Positions 1 to 8,153 of a stretch of 64,000 bases of DNA are shown here, piece after piece; within the stretch, counting starts at the first letter, position 1, and each line of letters starts with the position of its first letter. Source of the DNA: Methanospirillum lacunae (lineage in GTDB: Archaea > Halobacteriota > Methanomicrobia > Methanomicrobiales > Methanospirillaceae); NCBI RefSeq assembly GCF_003173355.1, contig NZ_QGMY01000006.1, positions 62,001 to 126,000 on the forward strand, in the 5' to 3' direction. The translations under genes were made by a program, and so were the position numbers. The notes under the pieces were generated by a model. That model saw only the letters and a list, made by a program, of their open reading frames with translations. It was not told the origin of the DNA and did no database searches.

Positions 1-217
1 CATAGAAAAATGTCAGATATGTAAACTGATGTGATTTTTCTGGATTATGGTCAAGTTTAGTACTCATCACTTCATGAAGAACTCCAAAGGCGTCAGACAG
101 ATACTTAGGAAAAATGAACCCCGGAATAACATGCATATATTTAGCTGTTTTCCAAAGTATCGCTTTAATTCCCAGGTTGGTATTGGTTAATGGGCAAGTT
201 TTTTTCTGACAGGCCAT
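1..217 (-). CDS. Partial hypothetical protein, cut by the left window edge
   Basis: An open frame of 72 codons reads leftwards and runs off the start of the window. The first usable ATG is at 217 (MACQKKTCP), and an in-frame stop lies further upstream near 280. The frame has an ordinary amino-acid mix with stretches such as HVIPGFIFPKYLSDAF. I do not recognise the family. Because its C-terminus is outside the window it could be a real small gene, or the surviving part of a decayed one (the open frame continues upstream of the ATG to the stop). Confidence 0.35.
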   Translation of the reverse strand, partial: MACQKKTCPLTNTNLGIKAILWKTAKYMHVIPGFIFPKYLSDAFGVLHEVMSTKLDHNPEKSHQFTYLTFFY

Positions 218-404
218 ATTGGTGGAATAGAGGATTTCTTTTAAAGTTCGATATATGTTTTCAAATAGTGATGTGTTCAGTTATTCAAATCGTTTGCAAT
301 ATTTTTTGATAAGAATTGATAACGCCAGTTGAAAATCATTACAGTTCGTAATATTTCGAAGAAACCCGATAAATAAAAATTAAATTCCATCTTTTATCTC
401 CGTA

Positions 405-694
405 AGCGGGACAAATCATTCAATCCTTCCCCGGAGCGGGAGGCCCCGCTCTCTTTTCCCGGCCATATAACCGATAATACTAAGATCTAATAAATTATTT
501 TTATTATTACTAAGAGAGAGCGGGAAGATCAGAGTATAAAGCACGTATCCACCCACATGATCTCATATCTCTGTATACCCGGATCTCCCGCTCTCCCGCC
601 CGGAGATCAAACAACTCACATTTCAGGAAAAGATCTCTGAACGAACTAATAATAAAAAGCGGATTCTTCCCGCTCAAACCATTCTTCTCCCGCT
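405..694. repeat. Cluster of seven CCCGCT-core motifs in both orientations
   Basis: This noncoding stretch holds seven copies of the core (T)CCCGCT or its complement AGCGGGA, at 405-411, 435-441, 445-450, 519-525, 586-592, 668-674 and 688-694. Several are extended to CCCGCTCTC. Copies two and three form a tight hairpin (GAGCGGG at 434-440, CCCGCTC at 445-451). A very AT-rich tract (481-513) lies in the middle. The layout resembles iterons of a replication origin or a multi-site operator. It does not match the archaeal ORB core that I know. No gene is visible in the surrounding 218-751 gap. Confidence 0.5.
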
Positions 695-751
695 CTCAAC
701 GAGCTGAAAGATTCACTAACCAGAGATCCCATACAATTACCATAACCAACC

Positions 752-1147
752 ATGATCCAGCCTGACCTGATCGCTCCATGTGGCATGAACTGTGCATTAT
801 GCCTGGCCTATCAACGACCTAAAAACAAGTGTAAAGGATGCAGGGATGAAACCCCGAAGAGTGCGAAGTCCTGCGAACAATGTATCATCAAAAACTGTGA
901 AACCATCCAGAATAGCCCATCTCATTTCTGCTATGACTGCCCGGATATGCCATGCAAGCGACTCAAACAACTGGACACCCGGTACCGGACAAAATACGCA
1001 ATGTCCATGATAGACAACCTGAATGAGATCAAAGAAAAGGGCATCAACTCATTTGTGGCAAGTCAGACAGCGAAGTACACCTGCCCGACATGTGGCGGCC
1101 TTATCTGTGTACACCGTGGGCATTGCCTGACCTGTAAAAAGGAATAA
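752..1147 (+). CDS. DUF3795 family cysteine-rich protein
   Basis: A 131-residue protein starting MIQPDLIAPCGMNCALC, the typical opening of the DUF3795 family. It carries about 17 cysteines in CxxC-like pairs: CGMNCALC, CKGC, CEQC, CYDCPDMPC near residues 55-68 and a closing CPTCGG...CLTC zinc-ribbon-like end near 110-128. The family is common in methanogens and clostridia and is presumed to bind metal or an iron-sulfur cluster, but no biochemical role is established. It stands alone and is preceded by the CCCGCT motif cluster. Confidence 0.8.
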   Translation: MIQPDLIAPCGMNCALCLAYQRPKNKCKGCRDETPKSAKSCEQCIIKNCETIQNSPSHFCYDCPDMPCKRLKQLDTRYRTKYAMSMIDNLNEIKEKGINSFVASQTAKYTCPTCGGLICVHRGHCLTCKKE

Positions 1148-1296
1148 GATCGAATCCCGCTACTGCCTCTCATCACGTAATTTCCGATTTCATTCTCTAC
1201 GAATGTTATCCACGATGTAATTAGCGAGAGACAGGAGAGGTTTTAGATCGGGCTTCATTATTCTACCCGGCTATTCGATCATCTGACTGGTGAATG

Positions 1297-1320
1297 ATCT
1301 GTCCGTCAGGCTGGACAGAT
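1297..1320. terminator. Hairpin between convergent genes
   Basis: A perfect 8-bp inverted repeat (ATCTGTCC, 8-nt loop, GGACAGAT) lies between the ends of the DUF3795 gene and the PAS gene, which converge. There is no clear T-run on either side, so a bidirectional terminator or RNA-stabilising hairpin is an inference. Confidence 0.35.
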
Positions 1321-1355
1321 AAAAGAGACGAACTAGTGATTCCTGGATCTCTGAC

Positions 1356-2078
1356 TTATTCCTCGTCCAAAGCAGTACCAAAATCATGAATCGTACGTTT
1401 TAAGAATTTCCTCACCTTTTCAGATTCGGTGAATCCCTGGTCCAGGCGGTCTACCAGAGAATTAATCATGTGTACTCCTTCAAGAATTTTAGTCTGTTCA
1501 GGTCCTGGATTCACTCCGGCACTCATGGCGATTAATGTCAGGGGATTTCTTATCTCGTCATTTAATGCTGCAAGTTGAGCCATGTTTTTGTCTATCTGCC
1601 GAAGTGAGATCTCCTGTTCTTCAATAAGTTCGGTTTCACGGGTAATATCACGGCCAATGCAGAACCTGAATGTATTGCCTTCGATGGTCACGAATACTAT
1701 CTGCATATCAAGAACAATTTTCTTATTGTGTGTGCTCGTAAATGACCATGAAAACCGTTTTCCTGAATACGTAGAATCTTTCCAGTATGTTATGAATAGG
1801 CTACAATCTTCCGGATGAGAATGGCACATAGGAAGATGAGATATCTGGTATCCAAGGATCTGCTCAGACGTGAGCCCGGTCAATTTTTCAAAACAGGGAT
1901 TACATACCAGGATTCCTTCTTCATCTCCAATTATGATGGGGTCTGCTACTTCACGAAACAGAGTCCCCCAGCGAATATCAGATGCCAGTGTCTGTTTCTT
2001 TACCCGGTCAAGTAAATGGCATCTGTCCGGGTTCGTTTTATTGATTGAACCGTTATTTTCAGGATTAGGTAATGTCAT
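1356..2078 (-). CDS. PAS domain protein with kinase-like dimerisation helix, no ATPase domain
   Basis: A 240-residue soluble protein. Residues about 36-150 form one PAS domain (FREVADPIIIGDEEG, ending GRDITRETELIEE). A coiled helix with AALNDEIRNPLT at 170-182 follows. This aligns with the H-box of histidine kinases (consensus S-H-D/E-L-R-x-P-L), but the phosphoacceptor His is Asp174. The protein ends about 60 residues later without an HATPase_c domain, so it cannot be a standard kinase. It probably senses a small ligand or redox state and signals by dimer contacts. The same tail occurs in the membrane PAS protein at 22729-24762. Confidence 0.8.
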   Translation of the reverse strand: MTLPNPENNGSINKTNPDRCHLLDRVKKQTLASDIRWGTLFREVADPIIIGDEEGILVCNPCFEKLTGLTSEQILGYQISHLPMCHSHPEDCSLFITYWKDSTYSGKRFSWSFTSTHNKKIVLDMQIVFVTIEGNTFRFCIGRDITRETELIEEQEISLRQIDKNMAQLAALNDEIRNPLTLIAMSAGVNPGPEQTKILEGVHMINSLVDRLDQGFTESEKVRKFLKRTIHDFGTALDEE

Positions 2079-2244
2079 TTTTTATTTAGGACATTTTGAT
2101 ATTGTTATCTGATACTATTTGTCACTGATGAATAATAATTGAATTTATTGTGCACACATTCGGTTCTTCAGGTGGTTAAAAATAGGGTATATGTTGTTCT
2201 TCTTTTAATTTCAACATCATTTCACGGAAAAATCGTTCAGAAAT

Positions 2245-2577
2245 TCAACTGGCATTGACCACCCTGCTCACCGGACCCTTGCGATTCTTTCCTTCCATCA
2301 CCGCCCTGACCCGTGACACTGGACCTACATAACTACCCGTCCCGATATCCAGATAGAGCCCCCGACCACTCTCTGAAAGCCTCACCTTTCCCCAGGACAA
2401 CTCCTCGTCTCCAAGCCCGGCAAGAACTCCCATCAGAACCCGTCCCGGAATCTCAAACTTCCCGACATCGTCGATAAACACAACCAGGGAATCATTTTCC
2501 CTGATCATCCTTCCACAGAGTTCAAACCCTGAACTCTTCTTCCGACTCTCAACAAATTGACTCATACAACTCATCAC
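2245..2577 (-). CDS. Hypothetical small protein of the candidate element
   Basis: A 110-residue protein, last gene of a minus-strand series with the primase-polymerase gene 83 bp upstream. It has no signal peptide or membrane helix. The middle (FIDDVGKFEIPGRVLMGVLAGLGDEELSWGKVRLSE) is compact and probably folded; the tail is basic (GKNRKGPVSRV). I do not recognise the family. Its base composition matches the primase gene, which supports co-inheritance. Confidence 0.55.
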   Translation of the reverse strand: MMSCMSQFVESRKKSSGFELCGRMIRENDSLVVFIDDVGKFEIPGRVLMGVLAGLGDEELSWGKVRLSESGRGLYLDIGTGSYVGPVSRVRAVMEGKNRKGPVSRVVNAS

Positions 2578-2660
2578 ACGACATATTTGTTCAAAATATT
2601 ACATTGACACTGTTCAGTACAACTTCCCCACACTCGCCCCTAATATTAAATTTACCTTAA

Positions 2661-5540
2661 CTATGGAGGACCTGGACTGGAAACATTAGGGTCATCCTCA
2701 CCTGAATCAAGCCTCTCATAGCACTGATCACACAGATGCACCTGCGAAACCGGATCAGACCAGACAGCAGCCTTGAGATCACAGACCTGGCAGCGACCAC
2801 TCGGAAAAGACCGCCGCACTAGAGCCTTCTTGTCAATCACACCCGGAAGAGGAATGATAGATGCAACCTCACGCGACACTGCCCGGCGATAACACGAAGA
2901 GCAGAGCATCCGCTGAATATTCTGTGAACAATGAGAAACCCGCTCCTGGTACTGAGTCGGCCGCTTGCCACACACACTGCACCGGTGATGATCAGGAAGA
3001 CCAGGAACCTGGACAAAACTTCGTGAATTCACATCAGAGAGTGACATCTCATAAGGCAAGGTAGCCTCTTCAGGCTCAGGAGAAGACCCGGGATTAGAAT
3101 CATCATGATCATCTGGATCATGATCCTCATCATCACAGAGCCAGACACTCCCCCCCTTCTCCCAGGCATCATACAGCAGAGCATCCCAGAGATACACCCG
3201 GGTTCGTCGCATCGTCGAGCAGCCTTCATCACCTCTCGTCACCGTCCGGTCAAGGTACGACACAGCCGGACACTTATCGAGAAGACCGGAATACGTCTTG
3301 CCGTACGAATGATACCCGTGAAGCAGTTTACCAACCGTGGAGTTCGAAAGCCCGGTCAGCTGCTGCAGCTCAGCAATCGATACCTCTGACTGATTCAGTG
3401 AAGTAAAGGCAGCAATCAGATCACTCTCACGCTTGGTCAGTTTGTTCGCCTGTGCACCAGACTCCCCGTTCAGCGTCTCATAAAGCCGTGCAGCCTCGTC
3501 AAAATCAGCCCGGCTCGCAATCACACACCTGACATTCCCAATCTCTTTGGACTCACGCTGACGCTGATTGAGTGCTGCATTGGTCCTGATCAGATCAAGC
3601 AGCATATCTGGATTTCTCCGATTCTCTGCAGACTGGAACCTGATCCTGGTCGCAAACGGAATCACAACCCAGACCTCTGAGAGTGAATCCCAGATCTGCC
3701 TGCACACCCGGACCTCCTCTGATTCAGGACCGCTGGTAACAGGAAGACTCTCTGCTCCTGACAGGGTCCGCTCAAGCACCCGTTTATCCTGAACCTCGCT
3801 GTCATCGATCCAGCAGGTCAGCATCCGGTTAAAGACCTGATCATCACCCGGACCCTCAACCTTGGCAATCCACCAGACACACCGCTGTGGAATCGTGCAG
3901 ACCTGGACCTTTCTCTCCTTGTTCACGGTCCGGTACAGGAAAGGCTTTTGAAACGACGAGGTAACGCCCTTTAAGACCTCCTGCATCTGGTCAGAAAGAC
4001 TCACATCATCAAGTGAGATCACACTGCCTGCACAGAGATCCTCCATGTAAAAGAGTGCCTTGTCACTCATCCGGCCTTCAAGCCTGAACTTCTTTGGAAC
4101 AAGACTCTTCATCGTCTCAATGGCATGGGACTTCCCTTTCCCAGACTCACCGGTGATAGAGACATGCAGCCCTTTACTGTTGATCACACACCGGGACGCA
4201 AGTGAGTGAACAAGACACTCGGCAACCGTCTGATCACCTTCGTGAACAGATGCAAACGTCTCAAGCATAAACGAGAGCGGATCAGCAGACTCAAGGATCT
4301 CTGTACACCGGGAACTGATCTTCTCATCTATCTCCCCCATCTCTGACTCAATTGCACCGGCCAGTTGAACCTCCGGGTCTGCTGCCTCATACAATGCCCG
4401 TGCCTGTGCAATCTCGTACTCAGTCGGACGACACCGGCCTTCAGCCTCGTTCTTTGCCCTGATTCGCTCTGACCGGAGCCGGGCCAGCCGAGTCTCAATA
4501 TCAGGTTTCACAGGTTCAAACAGGGCCCGAAGTTCAGACCATCGCTGTCTTCCGCCACCACACGAGTCATGGTGACACCCTGCAAAGATCGCACCGTTTG
4601 CAAACTGAATCGCATATGCCCCGTCTGAATGGGCTGATGAGAACGGGCAGTCAGCAAGCACAAAGAGACGGCCACCATTGTATGGTTTCTCTGTATACGA
4701 GAGGTTATGAGTAGAGAGCCAGGATGCTAGATCGATCCCGGTCTCCTGGCTGCGGCTCGTGGATCTCTCCACAGATGTGCGAGTCGAATCAGGCTGCCAG
4801 GATGCAAGCAGCCTTTGAATCTGCTCTGCACTCACTACCGAGGATGAATCTTGCAGACCAGAAGGAATCTTCAGAAGCTTTGATCTCCTATGTGGCCGGT
4901 CAGGAAGATTGTCTCCTTTGCGTGAGATCGTCCCGTATATCTTCCAGATACGTGCAGCGTTGAAGTTCGCTGTATCAACCTTACACTGTGCATCAGAAAA
5001 CCGCCAGTCCAGCAGTTCGAGCACTGATTTCACACACTTCCGGCTCTCTTCATCATTTGAGAGATCAATCCGGTAGAGGAGATGAGCACCATTACCCGAG
5101 TCTCCAACCAGAGGATCAGGCCAGCCCTGCTCAGAAAGAAAGGCTGCTACTGATGAAGCAAGAGAAAGTGCCCGGGCATGTTCTTCATCAGATGACGACA
5201 CTCCCGAGGGCCTGACCGGATCGATATCAATCGGCAGCCAACGCCTCCTGATAATATCAACATCAGATGTCGTGGTATCCTTCCGCTCCAGTCTGTGCTT
5301 GATCCGGTTGGCCCGCCTTGCAAGAAGTGCAGGATTGACTTCGTTGAGTGTGACATAGATCCCGGTTACATGGGCATCCTTCTCACGGTCACAAATATCT
5401 TTGGCAGCAGCGTTCAGGTCGTTATAGTATCCTGAAGATATTCCTTCTCCTGTGATTGCCCTGACTTCGATGACCTGGCCTTGACGGAAAAGAAGTGAAA
5501 GAGTCCTGAAGACCTCGTCCTTTTGGTTGTAGCCGGTCAT
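2661..5540 (-). CDS. Primase-polymerase / ATPase replication protein with C-terminal zinc fingers
   Basis: A 959-residue multidomain protein. The N-terminal 230 residues look like an archaeo-eukaryotic primase (PrimPol): DIDP near residue 103 for metal binding, SGNGAHLLYRID near 148 with the motif II histidine, and NAARIWKIYGT near 195. A primase-type zinc site follows (CPFSSAHSDG...CHHDSCGGG, about 298-328). A P-loop ATPase has Walker A GESGKGKSH near 463 and Walker B VISLDDVS near 508. A winged-helix motif (VSIAELQQLTGLSNSTVGKLL) lies near 715. Two CxxC...CxxC fingers occupy about 850-945. This is the architecture of replication initiators of plasmids, viruses and integrated elements. The gene is followed by a small gene and preceded, 50 bp away, by a nuclease-like gene. 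Confidence 0.8.
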   Translation of the reverse strand: MTGYNQKDEVFRTLSLLFRQGQVIEVRAITGEGISSGYYNDLNAAAKDICDREKDAHVTGIYVTLNEVNPALLARRANRIKHRLERKDTTTSDVDIIRRRWLPIDIDPVRPSGVSSSDEEHARALSLASSVAAFLSEQGWPDPLVGDSGNGAHLLYRIDLSNDEESRKCVKSVLELLDWRFSDAQCKVDTANFNAARIWKIYGTISRKGDNLPDRPHRRSKLLKIPSGLQDSSSVVSAEQIQRLLASWQPDSTRTSVERSTSRSQETGIDLASWLSTHNLSYTEKPYNGGRLFVLADCPFSSAHSDGAYAIQFANGAIFAGCHHDSCGGGRQRWSELRALFEPVKPDIETRLARLRSERIRAKNEAEGRCRPTEYEIAQARALYEAADPEVQLAGAIESEMGEIDEKISSRCTEILESADPLSFMLETFASVHEGDQTVAECLVHSLASRCVINSKGLHVSITGESGKGKSHAIETMKSLVPKKFRLEGRMSDKALFYMEDLCAGSVISLDDVSLSDQMQEVLKGVTSSFQKPFLYRTVNKERKVQVCTIPQRCVWWIAKVEGPGDDQVFNRMLTCWIDDSEVQDKRVLERTLSGAESLPVTSGPESEEVRVCRQIWDSLSEVWVVIPFATRIRFQSAENRRNPDMLLDLIRTNAALNQRQRESKEIGNVRCVIASRADFDEAARLYETLNGESGAQANKLTKRESDLIAAFTSLNQSEVSIAELQQLTGLSNSTVGKLLHGYHSYGKTYSGLLDKCPAVSYLDRTVTRGDEGCSTMRRTRVYLWDALLYDAWEKGGSVWLCDDEDHDPDDHDDSNPGSSPEPEEATLPYEMSLSDVNSRSFVQVPGLPDHHRCSVCGKRPTQYQERVSHCSQNIQRMLCSSCYRRAVSREVASIIPLPGVIDKKALVRRSFPSGRCQVCDLKAAVWSDPVSQVHLCDQCYERLDSGEDDPNVSSPGPP

Positions 5541-5590
5541 TGCTCATTCACACCCCCAGGATGGGATATGATCAGAATACCTGCACAGGA

Positions 5591-5983
5591 TCATTCAGAC
5601 TCTTCCTCCAGAATTGGAATCGCTCCGCCAGGGAGGATCTGGTACTTGTCCCATTCTCCTCCTTTTGCTATCCAGAACTGCACATCTCCGGGAAACCAGC
5701 TGGTTCTGACATAGAGTGAGAGCCGTTCAACCTGTTTGTTAAACGAATGAGCACTCATCCGTGATGATCCGGTTCTGACAAAAAGAATCCCCGAGTCTTC
5801 TCTCCATGCAATCAGGTGAAAGAGATTAGGAATACCCCCCTGACGTTCTGTGACCCTGAACACAGAATACCCTTCACTCAACAGAGTGCCTCGTGCATTA
5901 TACTCAGCTGTCCGGCGTGTCTGACATTTATGATACTGGCACATCATCTCTCCCGGGCCTGTGTAACCAATTGTCAAAGTCAA
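5591..5983 (-). CDS. Restriction-endonuclease-fold-like small protein, catalytic site apparently degraded
   Basis: A 130-residue protein upstream of the primase gene on the same strand. The layout TRRTAEYNARGTLLSEGY, VFRVTERQGGIPNLFHLIAW, then SGILFVRTGSS resembles small PD-(D/E)XK nucleases (conserved E in the first helix, then G-x-x-D-L and E/Q-x-K). Here the Asp position is Asn and the ExK position is VRT, so cleavage activity is doubtful. The true start may be one of the Met codons at 5947 or 5944 (MMCQYHKC). It may be a DNA-binding accessory of the replication protein. The fold assignment is by eye and could be wrong. Confidence 0.5.
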   Translation of the reverse strand: MTLTIGYTGPGEMMCQYHKCQTRRTAEYNARGTLLSEGYSVFRVTERQGGIPNLFHLIAWREDSGILFVRTGSSRMSAHSFNKQVERLSLYVRTSWFPGDVQFWIAKGGEWDKYQILPGGAIPILEEESE

Positions 5984-6477
5984 TGAAAATCATGGAACAT
6001 ACAACGGCCAAGTTGGATATACTTAAGAATCTGCCCGTCAAACAATGATTAATCCCCGATTTAACCAGCCGGCAAGCATGAGTTAGAGCCGGGGATTGTG
6101 GTTTTTTGTTCATCGTTTTTATTATTATAAGACCCCCTGTCTATTCTTGAAATCAGGTCTGATTCAATCAGGACAGTGAAACTCCGTTTTTCAGTGATCC
6201 ATCTAAATCTTTTGAATTGATTTCATCTTTTTTGGAAAATTATATGTACTTTCGAGCTTGCGACAGGTGAATTTACCAGGTATTAACATAATAGCGCAAA
6301 CTTGCAAATTTTATCAATTAAAATTAATAAATATCAATTGCAGCAGTAGTGCTCTTATCAGGGCTTGGATCTGCTAAATGACAACGAAATAAGGGCTATT
6401 TCGACCCCACCTGAAAAAATTCATATATATACGACATACCACATAGTGTCGCTTGTCAGGCGACATGGGGGAAAACA
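5984..6477. promoter_or_regulatory. Divergent control region of the candidate element
   Basis: This 494-bp intergenic region separates the leftward replication genes from the rightward secreted-protein genes. It holds an 8-bp inverted repeat AATCCCCG (6051-6058) and CGGGGATT (6090-6097) followed by a T-run, a long AT-rich tract around 6290-6345, and a TATA-like box (TCATATATATAC, about 6421-6432). A hairpin TGTCGC (6447-6452) and GCGACA (6460-6465) follows, immediately before a GGGGG ribosome site for the gene at 6478. The hairpin would lie in the 5' leader. The AT-rich tract beside a replication gene could also be an origin; this is inference. Confidence 0.45.
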
Positions 6478-6987
6478 ATGGGGGATTTCACACAGAAAAG
6501 CGTTGTAAAATCAGCTGCTCGAAAACTTGCGTCACCAATCGCCGATTATGCTACGTTCAGTGCACTGATCCAGGATATTATTGAAAACAATCCCTGGGGA
6601 TGCACGGCATACGAATCTGCAGGGGCTGCAAAACCGGCAGTTGAGAAGACCAAGGAAGCATATTCTGCAACCATCGTGTACGAGAATGCAGAAGCAAAGA
6701 CAGTTGGATCCATTCCGGTACGGGGACCGTCTATGGCAGCTGTCAATACTGCAGTGACTCAGATCACCGGGAATGCTTCGATCACCACTGGGATGGGCAC
6801 CGGTGTGTCAGCATCCCGTGATTCATCAGAAGACTCCTTCAGTTGCACAATCAAGGCACATCACAGCAACGGGGAACTCTACTCTGTGACATTCAAGAGG
6901 GACAGTGTCACCATCTCAAGTTACGAGAATGATGCTATCAGGACCGGTCTTGAGACCTGGGCTGATACGGTTGCCATCCTGGCATGA
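6478..6987 (+). CDS. Hypothetical protein of the candidate element
   Basis: A 169-residue protein with a strong GGGGG ribosome site and an AATGGGGGA start context. No signal peptide is visible. It is rich in Ala, Ser and Thr (AGAAKPAVEKTKEAY, TGNASITTGMGTGVSASRDSSEDS). A C-terminal part with short alternating hydrophobic residues (GELYSVTFKRDSVTISSYEND) suggests beta structure. It is the first gene of a three-gene run with 4-bp overlaps to the next frames, so it was probably translated together with the secreted protein behind it. I do not recognise the family. A structural or surface role is only suggested by its neighbours. Confidence 0.65.
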   Translation: MGDFTQKSVVKSAARKLASPIADYATFSALIQDIIENNPWGCTAYESAGAAKPAVEKTKEAYSATIVYENAEAKTVGSIPVRGPSMAAVNTAVTQITGNASITTGMGTGVSASRDSSEDSFSCTIKAHHSNGELYSVTFKRDSVTISSYENDAIRTGLETWADTVAILA

Positions 6988-7016
6988 TCTCTTCTTTTTT
7001 CATATCCGGGGGGAAT

Positions 7017-7568
7017 ATGAAAGGAGAATATTGTGCTTTAGCTCTGATCTGCCTTGTCATTTCAGGACTTGCAGGTGCTGATTATCTTGCAACGACTATC
7101 AGCACTGACGGATCTGTTATGCTTGCATCTGCTGGATCAGATGCGAATGGATCGTTTGCATCCAGGGTGATGGCATCAGACAGGGCAGAGGTTTACCGGT
7201 CAGTTTCTGAAAGTGATGAGACTGAGTCAGATCTCACCGTGATATCATCCGGTCCAATGCTGTTCAGTGATTTTGCTTCTGCGATCTGGAAGGGATCTAA
7301 TCTGAACAAGGTCTGTACTCTGCTTACAGGTCAGGATGATCAGGATGAGGGAGAGGTTTCTGTTTATTCATCCGGCATCATCAGGAGAGGTGAGGTTGAC
7401 ACTGTTCGGCAGGTTGGTAGCGGGCTTTCCGGGCAGACATCAGTGAACGGGACCGGACTCATGGTTCTGGGATCGCAGAGTGAGAGTAATCGTTCTCTTG
7501 AGAACCGGGGGTTTGTCTCAGGGAATATGTCAGTTCAGGATCTTTTCAGGTACGGGGGGAGACTGTGA
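7017..7568 (+). CDS. Secreted Ser/Gly-rich protein of the candidate element
   Basis: The ATG at 7017 is chosen because it directly follows a GGGGGG ribosome site and begins a clear signal peptide (MKGEYCALALICLVISGLAGADY). The mature part of about 165 residues is acidic and rich in Ser and Gly, with repeated short segments (TVISSGPMLFSD, VSVYSSGIIRRGE, TGLMVLGSQSESN) typical of beta-rich extracellular proteins. An upstream in-frame start at 6984 would overlap the previous gene by 4 bp. It overlaps the next gene by 4 bp. No family is recognised; a pilus-like, spike-like or S-layer-associated role is possible. Confidence 0.65.
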   Translation: MKGEYCALALICLVISGLAGADYLATTISTDGSVMLASAGSDANGSFASRVMASDRAEVYRSVSESDETESDLTVISSGPMLFSDFASAIWKGSNLNKVCTLLTGQDDQDEGEVSVYSSGIIRRGEVDTVRQVGSGLSGQTSVNGTGLMVLGSQSESNRSLENRGFVSGNMSVQDLFRYGGRL

Positions 7569-7807
7569 TTGCTGAACTGGTGGCTGGTATCGGATCTGGT
7601 TTTGCTGTCCTGAACGGGGTAGCTGCATATCTTGTATACCGGCAGTATGTTTCACTTGCAGAGGTTTCACTTGAGTTTGCCGGGATCGTTGCAGAGTCTA
7701 TTATTGAAGAGGATGGGGAGATCCGGGTTGATCCAATGGTCCTTGCCGGGGTTTCCATGGATCATCTGAGTCATGTGTCCGGGCTTGTGAAATGGATCCG
7801 GTGGTGA
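7565..7807 (+). CDS. Small membrane-anchored protein of the candidate element
   Basis: An 80-residue protein starting with GTG that overlaps the stop of the secreted protein (GTGA). Residues 4-27 (ELVAGIGSGFAVLNGVAAYLVYRQY) are a hydrophobic segment that could be a membrane anchor; the remaining 50 residues are a short acidic domain. The overlap argues for translational coupling. No family is recognised. It is the last gene of the rightward block. Confidence 0.6.
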   Translation: MIAELVAGIGSGFAVLNGVAAYLVYRQYVSLAEVSLEFAGIVAESIIEEDGEIRVDPMVLAGVSMDHLSHVSGLVKWIRW

Positions 7808-8045
7808 TGGTGGGATAAAATTCCCATCGTTTTTTCGTAAATTCCGGGTGTTCTTTTCCAGAGATTGGATTGGGTGTGGGTGGGAAAGGGGTGGAGTAAT
7901 TTGGTTTTTATAAATTCCTAAGTACCAGGGGGTCAAAGATGGTAAATCAGAGTGAAAAAACAAATATCTCCATCAGAAGGTATCACCCAGAGAATTCGGA
8001 AATCACCTGTATTACATGAAACCAGAGACGGGGGAATGGACCTGC

Positions 8046-8153
8046 TTAAGTCTTCATCCTGGCGAATAGCATCACAGGAACGTGAGGTTGTTTTTCCTTG
8101 ATATAATTGATTTCATCGAGAATATGATAGAGAAATGGAAGATCATCTTTCAT
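8046..8153 (-). pseudogene. Truncated HEPN (DUF86) toxin partner of the MNT gene
   Basis: The stop of the MNT gene overlaps an ATG (ATGA) that opens a 35-residue frame beginning MKDDLPFLYHILDEINYIKE. This closely fits the start of DUF86/HEPN proteins (M-x-D-D-x-x-F-L-x-H-I-L-D-x-I). The frame ends at TAA at 8046-8048, whereas the family has about 110-140 residues. In another frame the same DNA reads DAIRQ at the place where HEPN proteins have a DAxIRQ-like segment, so a frameshift followed by decay is likely. The active-site RxxxxH region is missing. Confidence 0.6.

Noticed and set aside
3029-3232. Open frame of 67 codons overlapping the primase gene
   Set aside because: It lies on the same strand in another frame inside the zinc-finger part of the primase gene, and its composition (Met and Ile rich) is a shadow effect.
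6051-6097. Inverted repeat AATCCCCG / CGGGGATT followed by a T-run, as a terminator or small RNA
   Set aside because: No transcript is expected to arrive there on the plus strand, because the upstream gene reads the other way. It is noted only as part of the control region.
2140-7960. Direct repeats as attachment sites at the ends of the candidate element
   Set aside because: I compared the DNA around 2080-2245 and 7810-7990 by eye and found no convincing direct repeat or tRNA fragment.
7925-8045. Possible RelE-like fragment on the minus strand (reads TGDFRILWVIPSDGD)
   Set aside because: Only about 20 residues resemble the RelE core GDYRxxY, with no start and no catalytic end, and the DNA may be the decayed HEPN tail in another frame.
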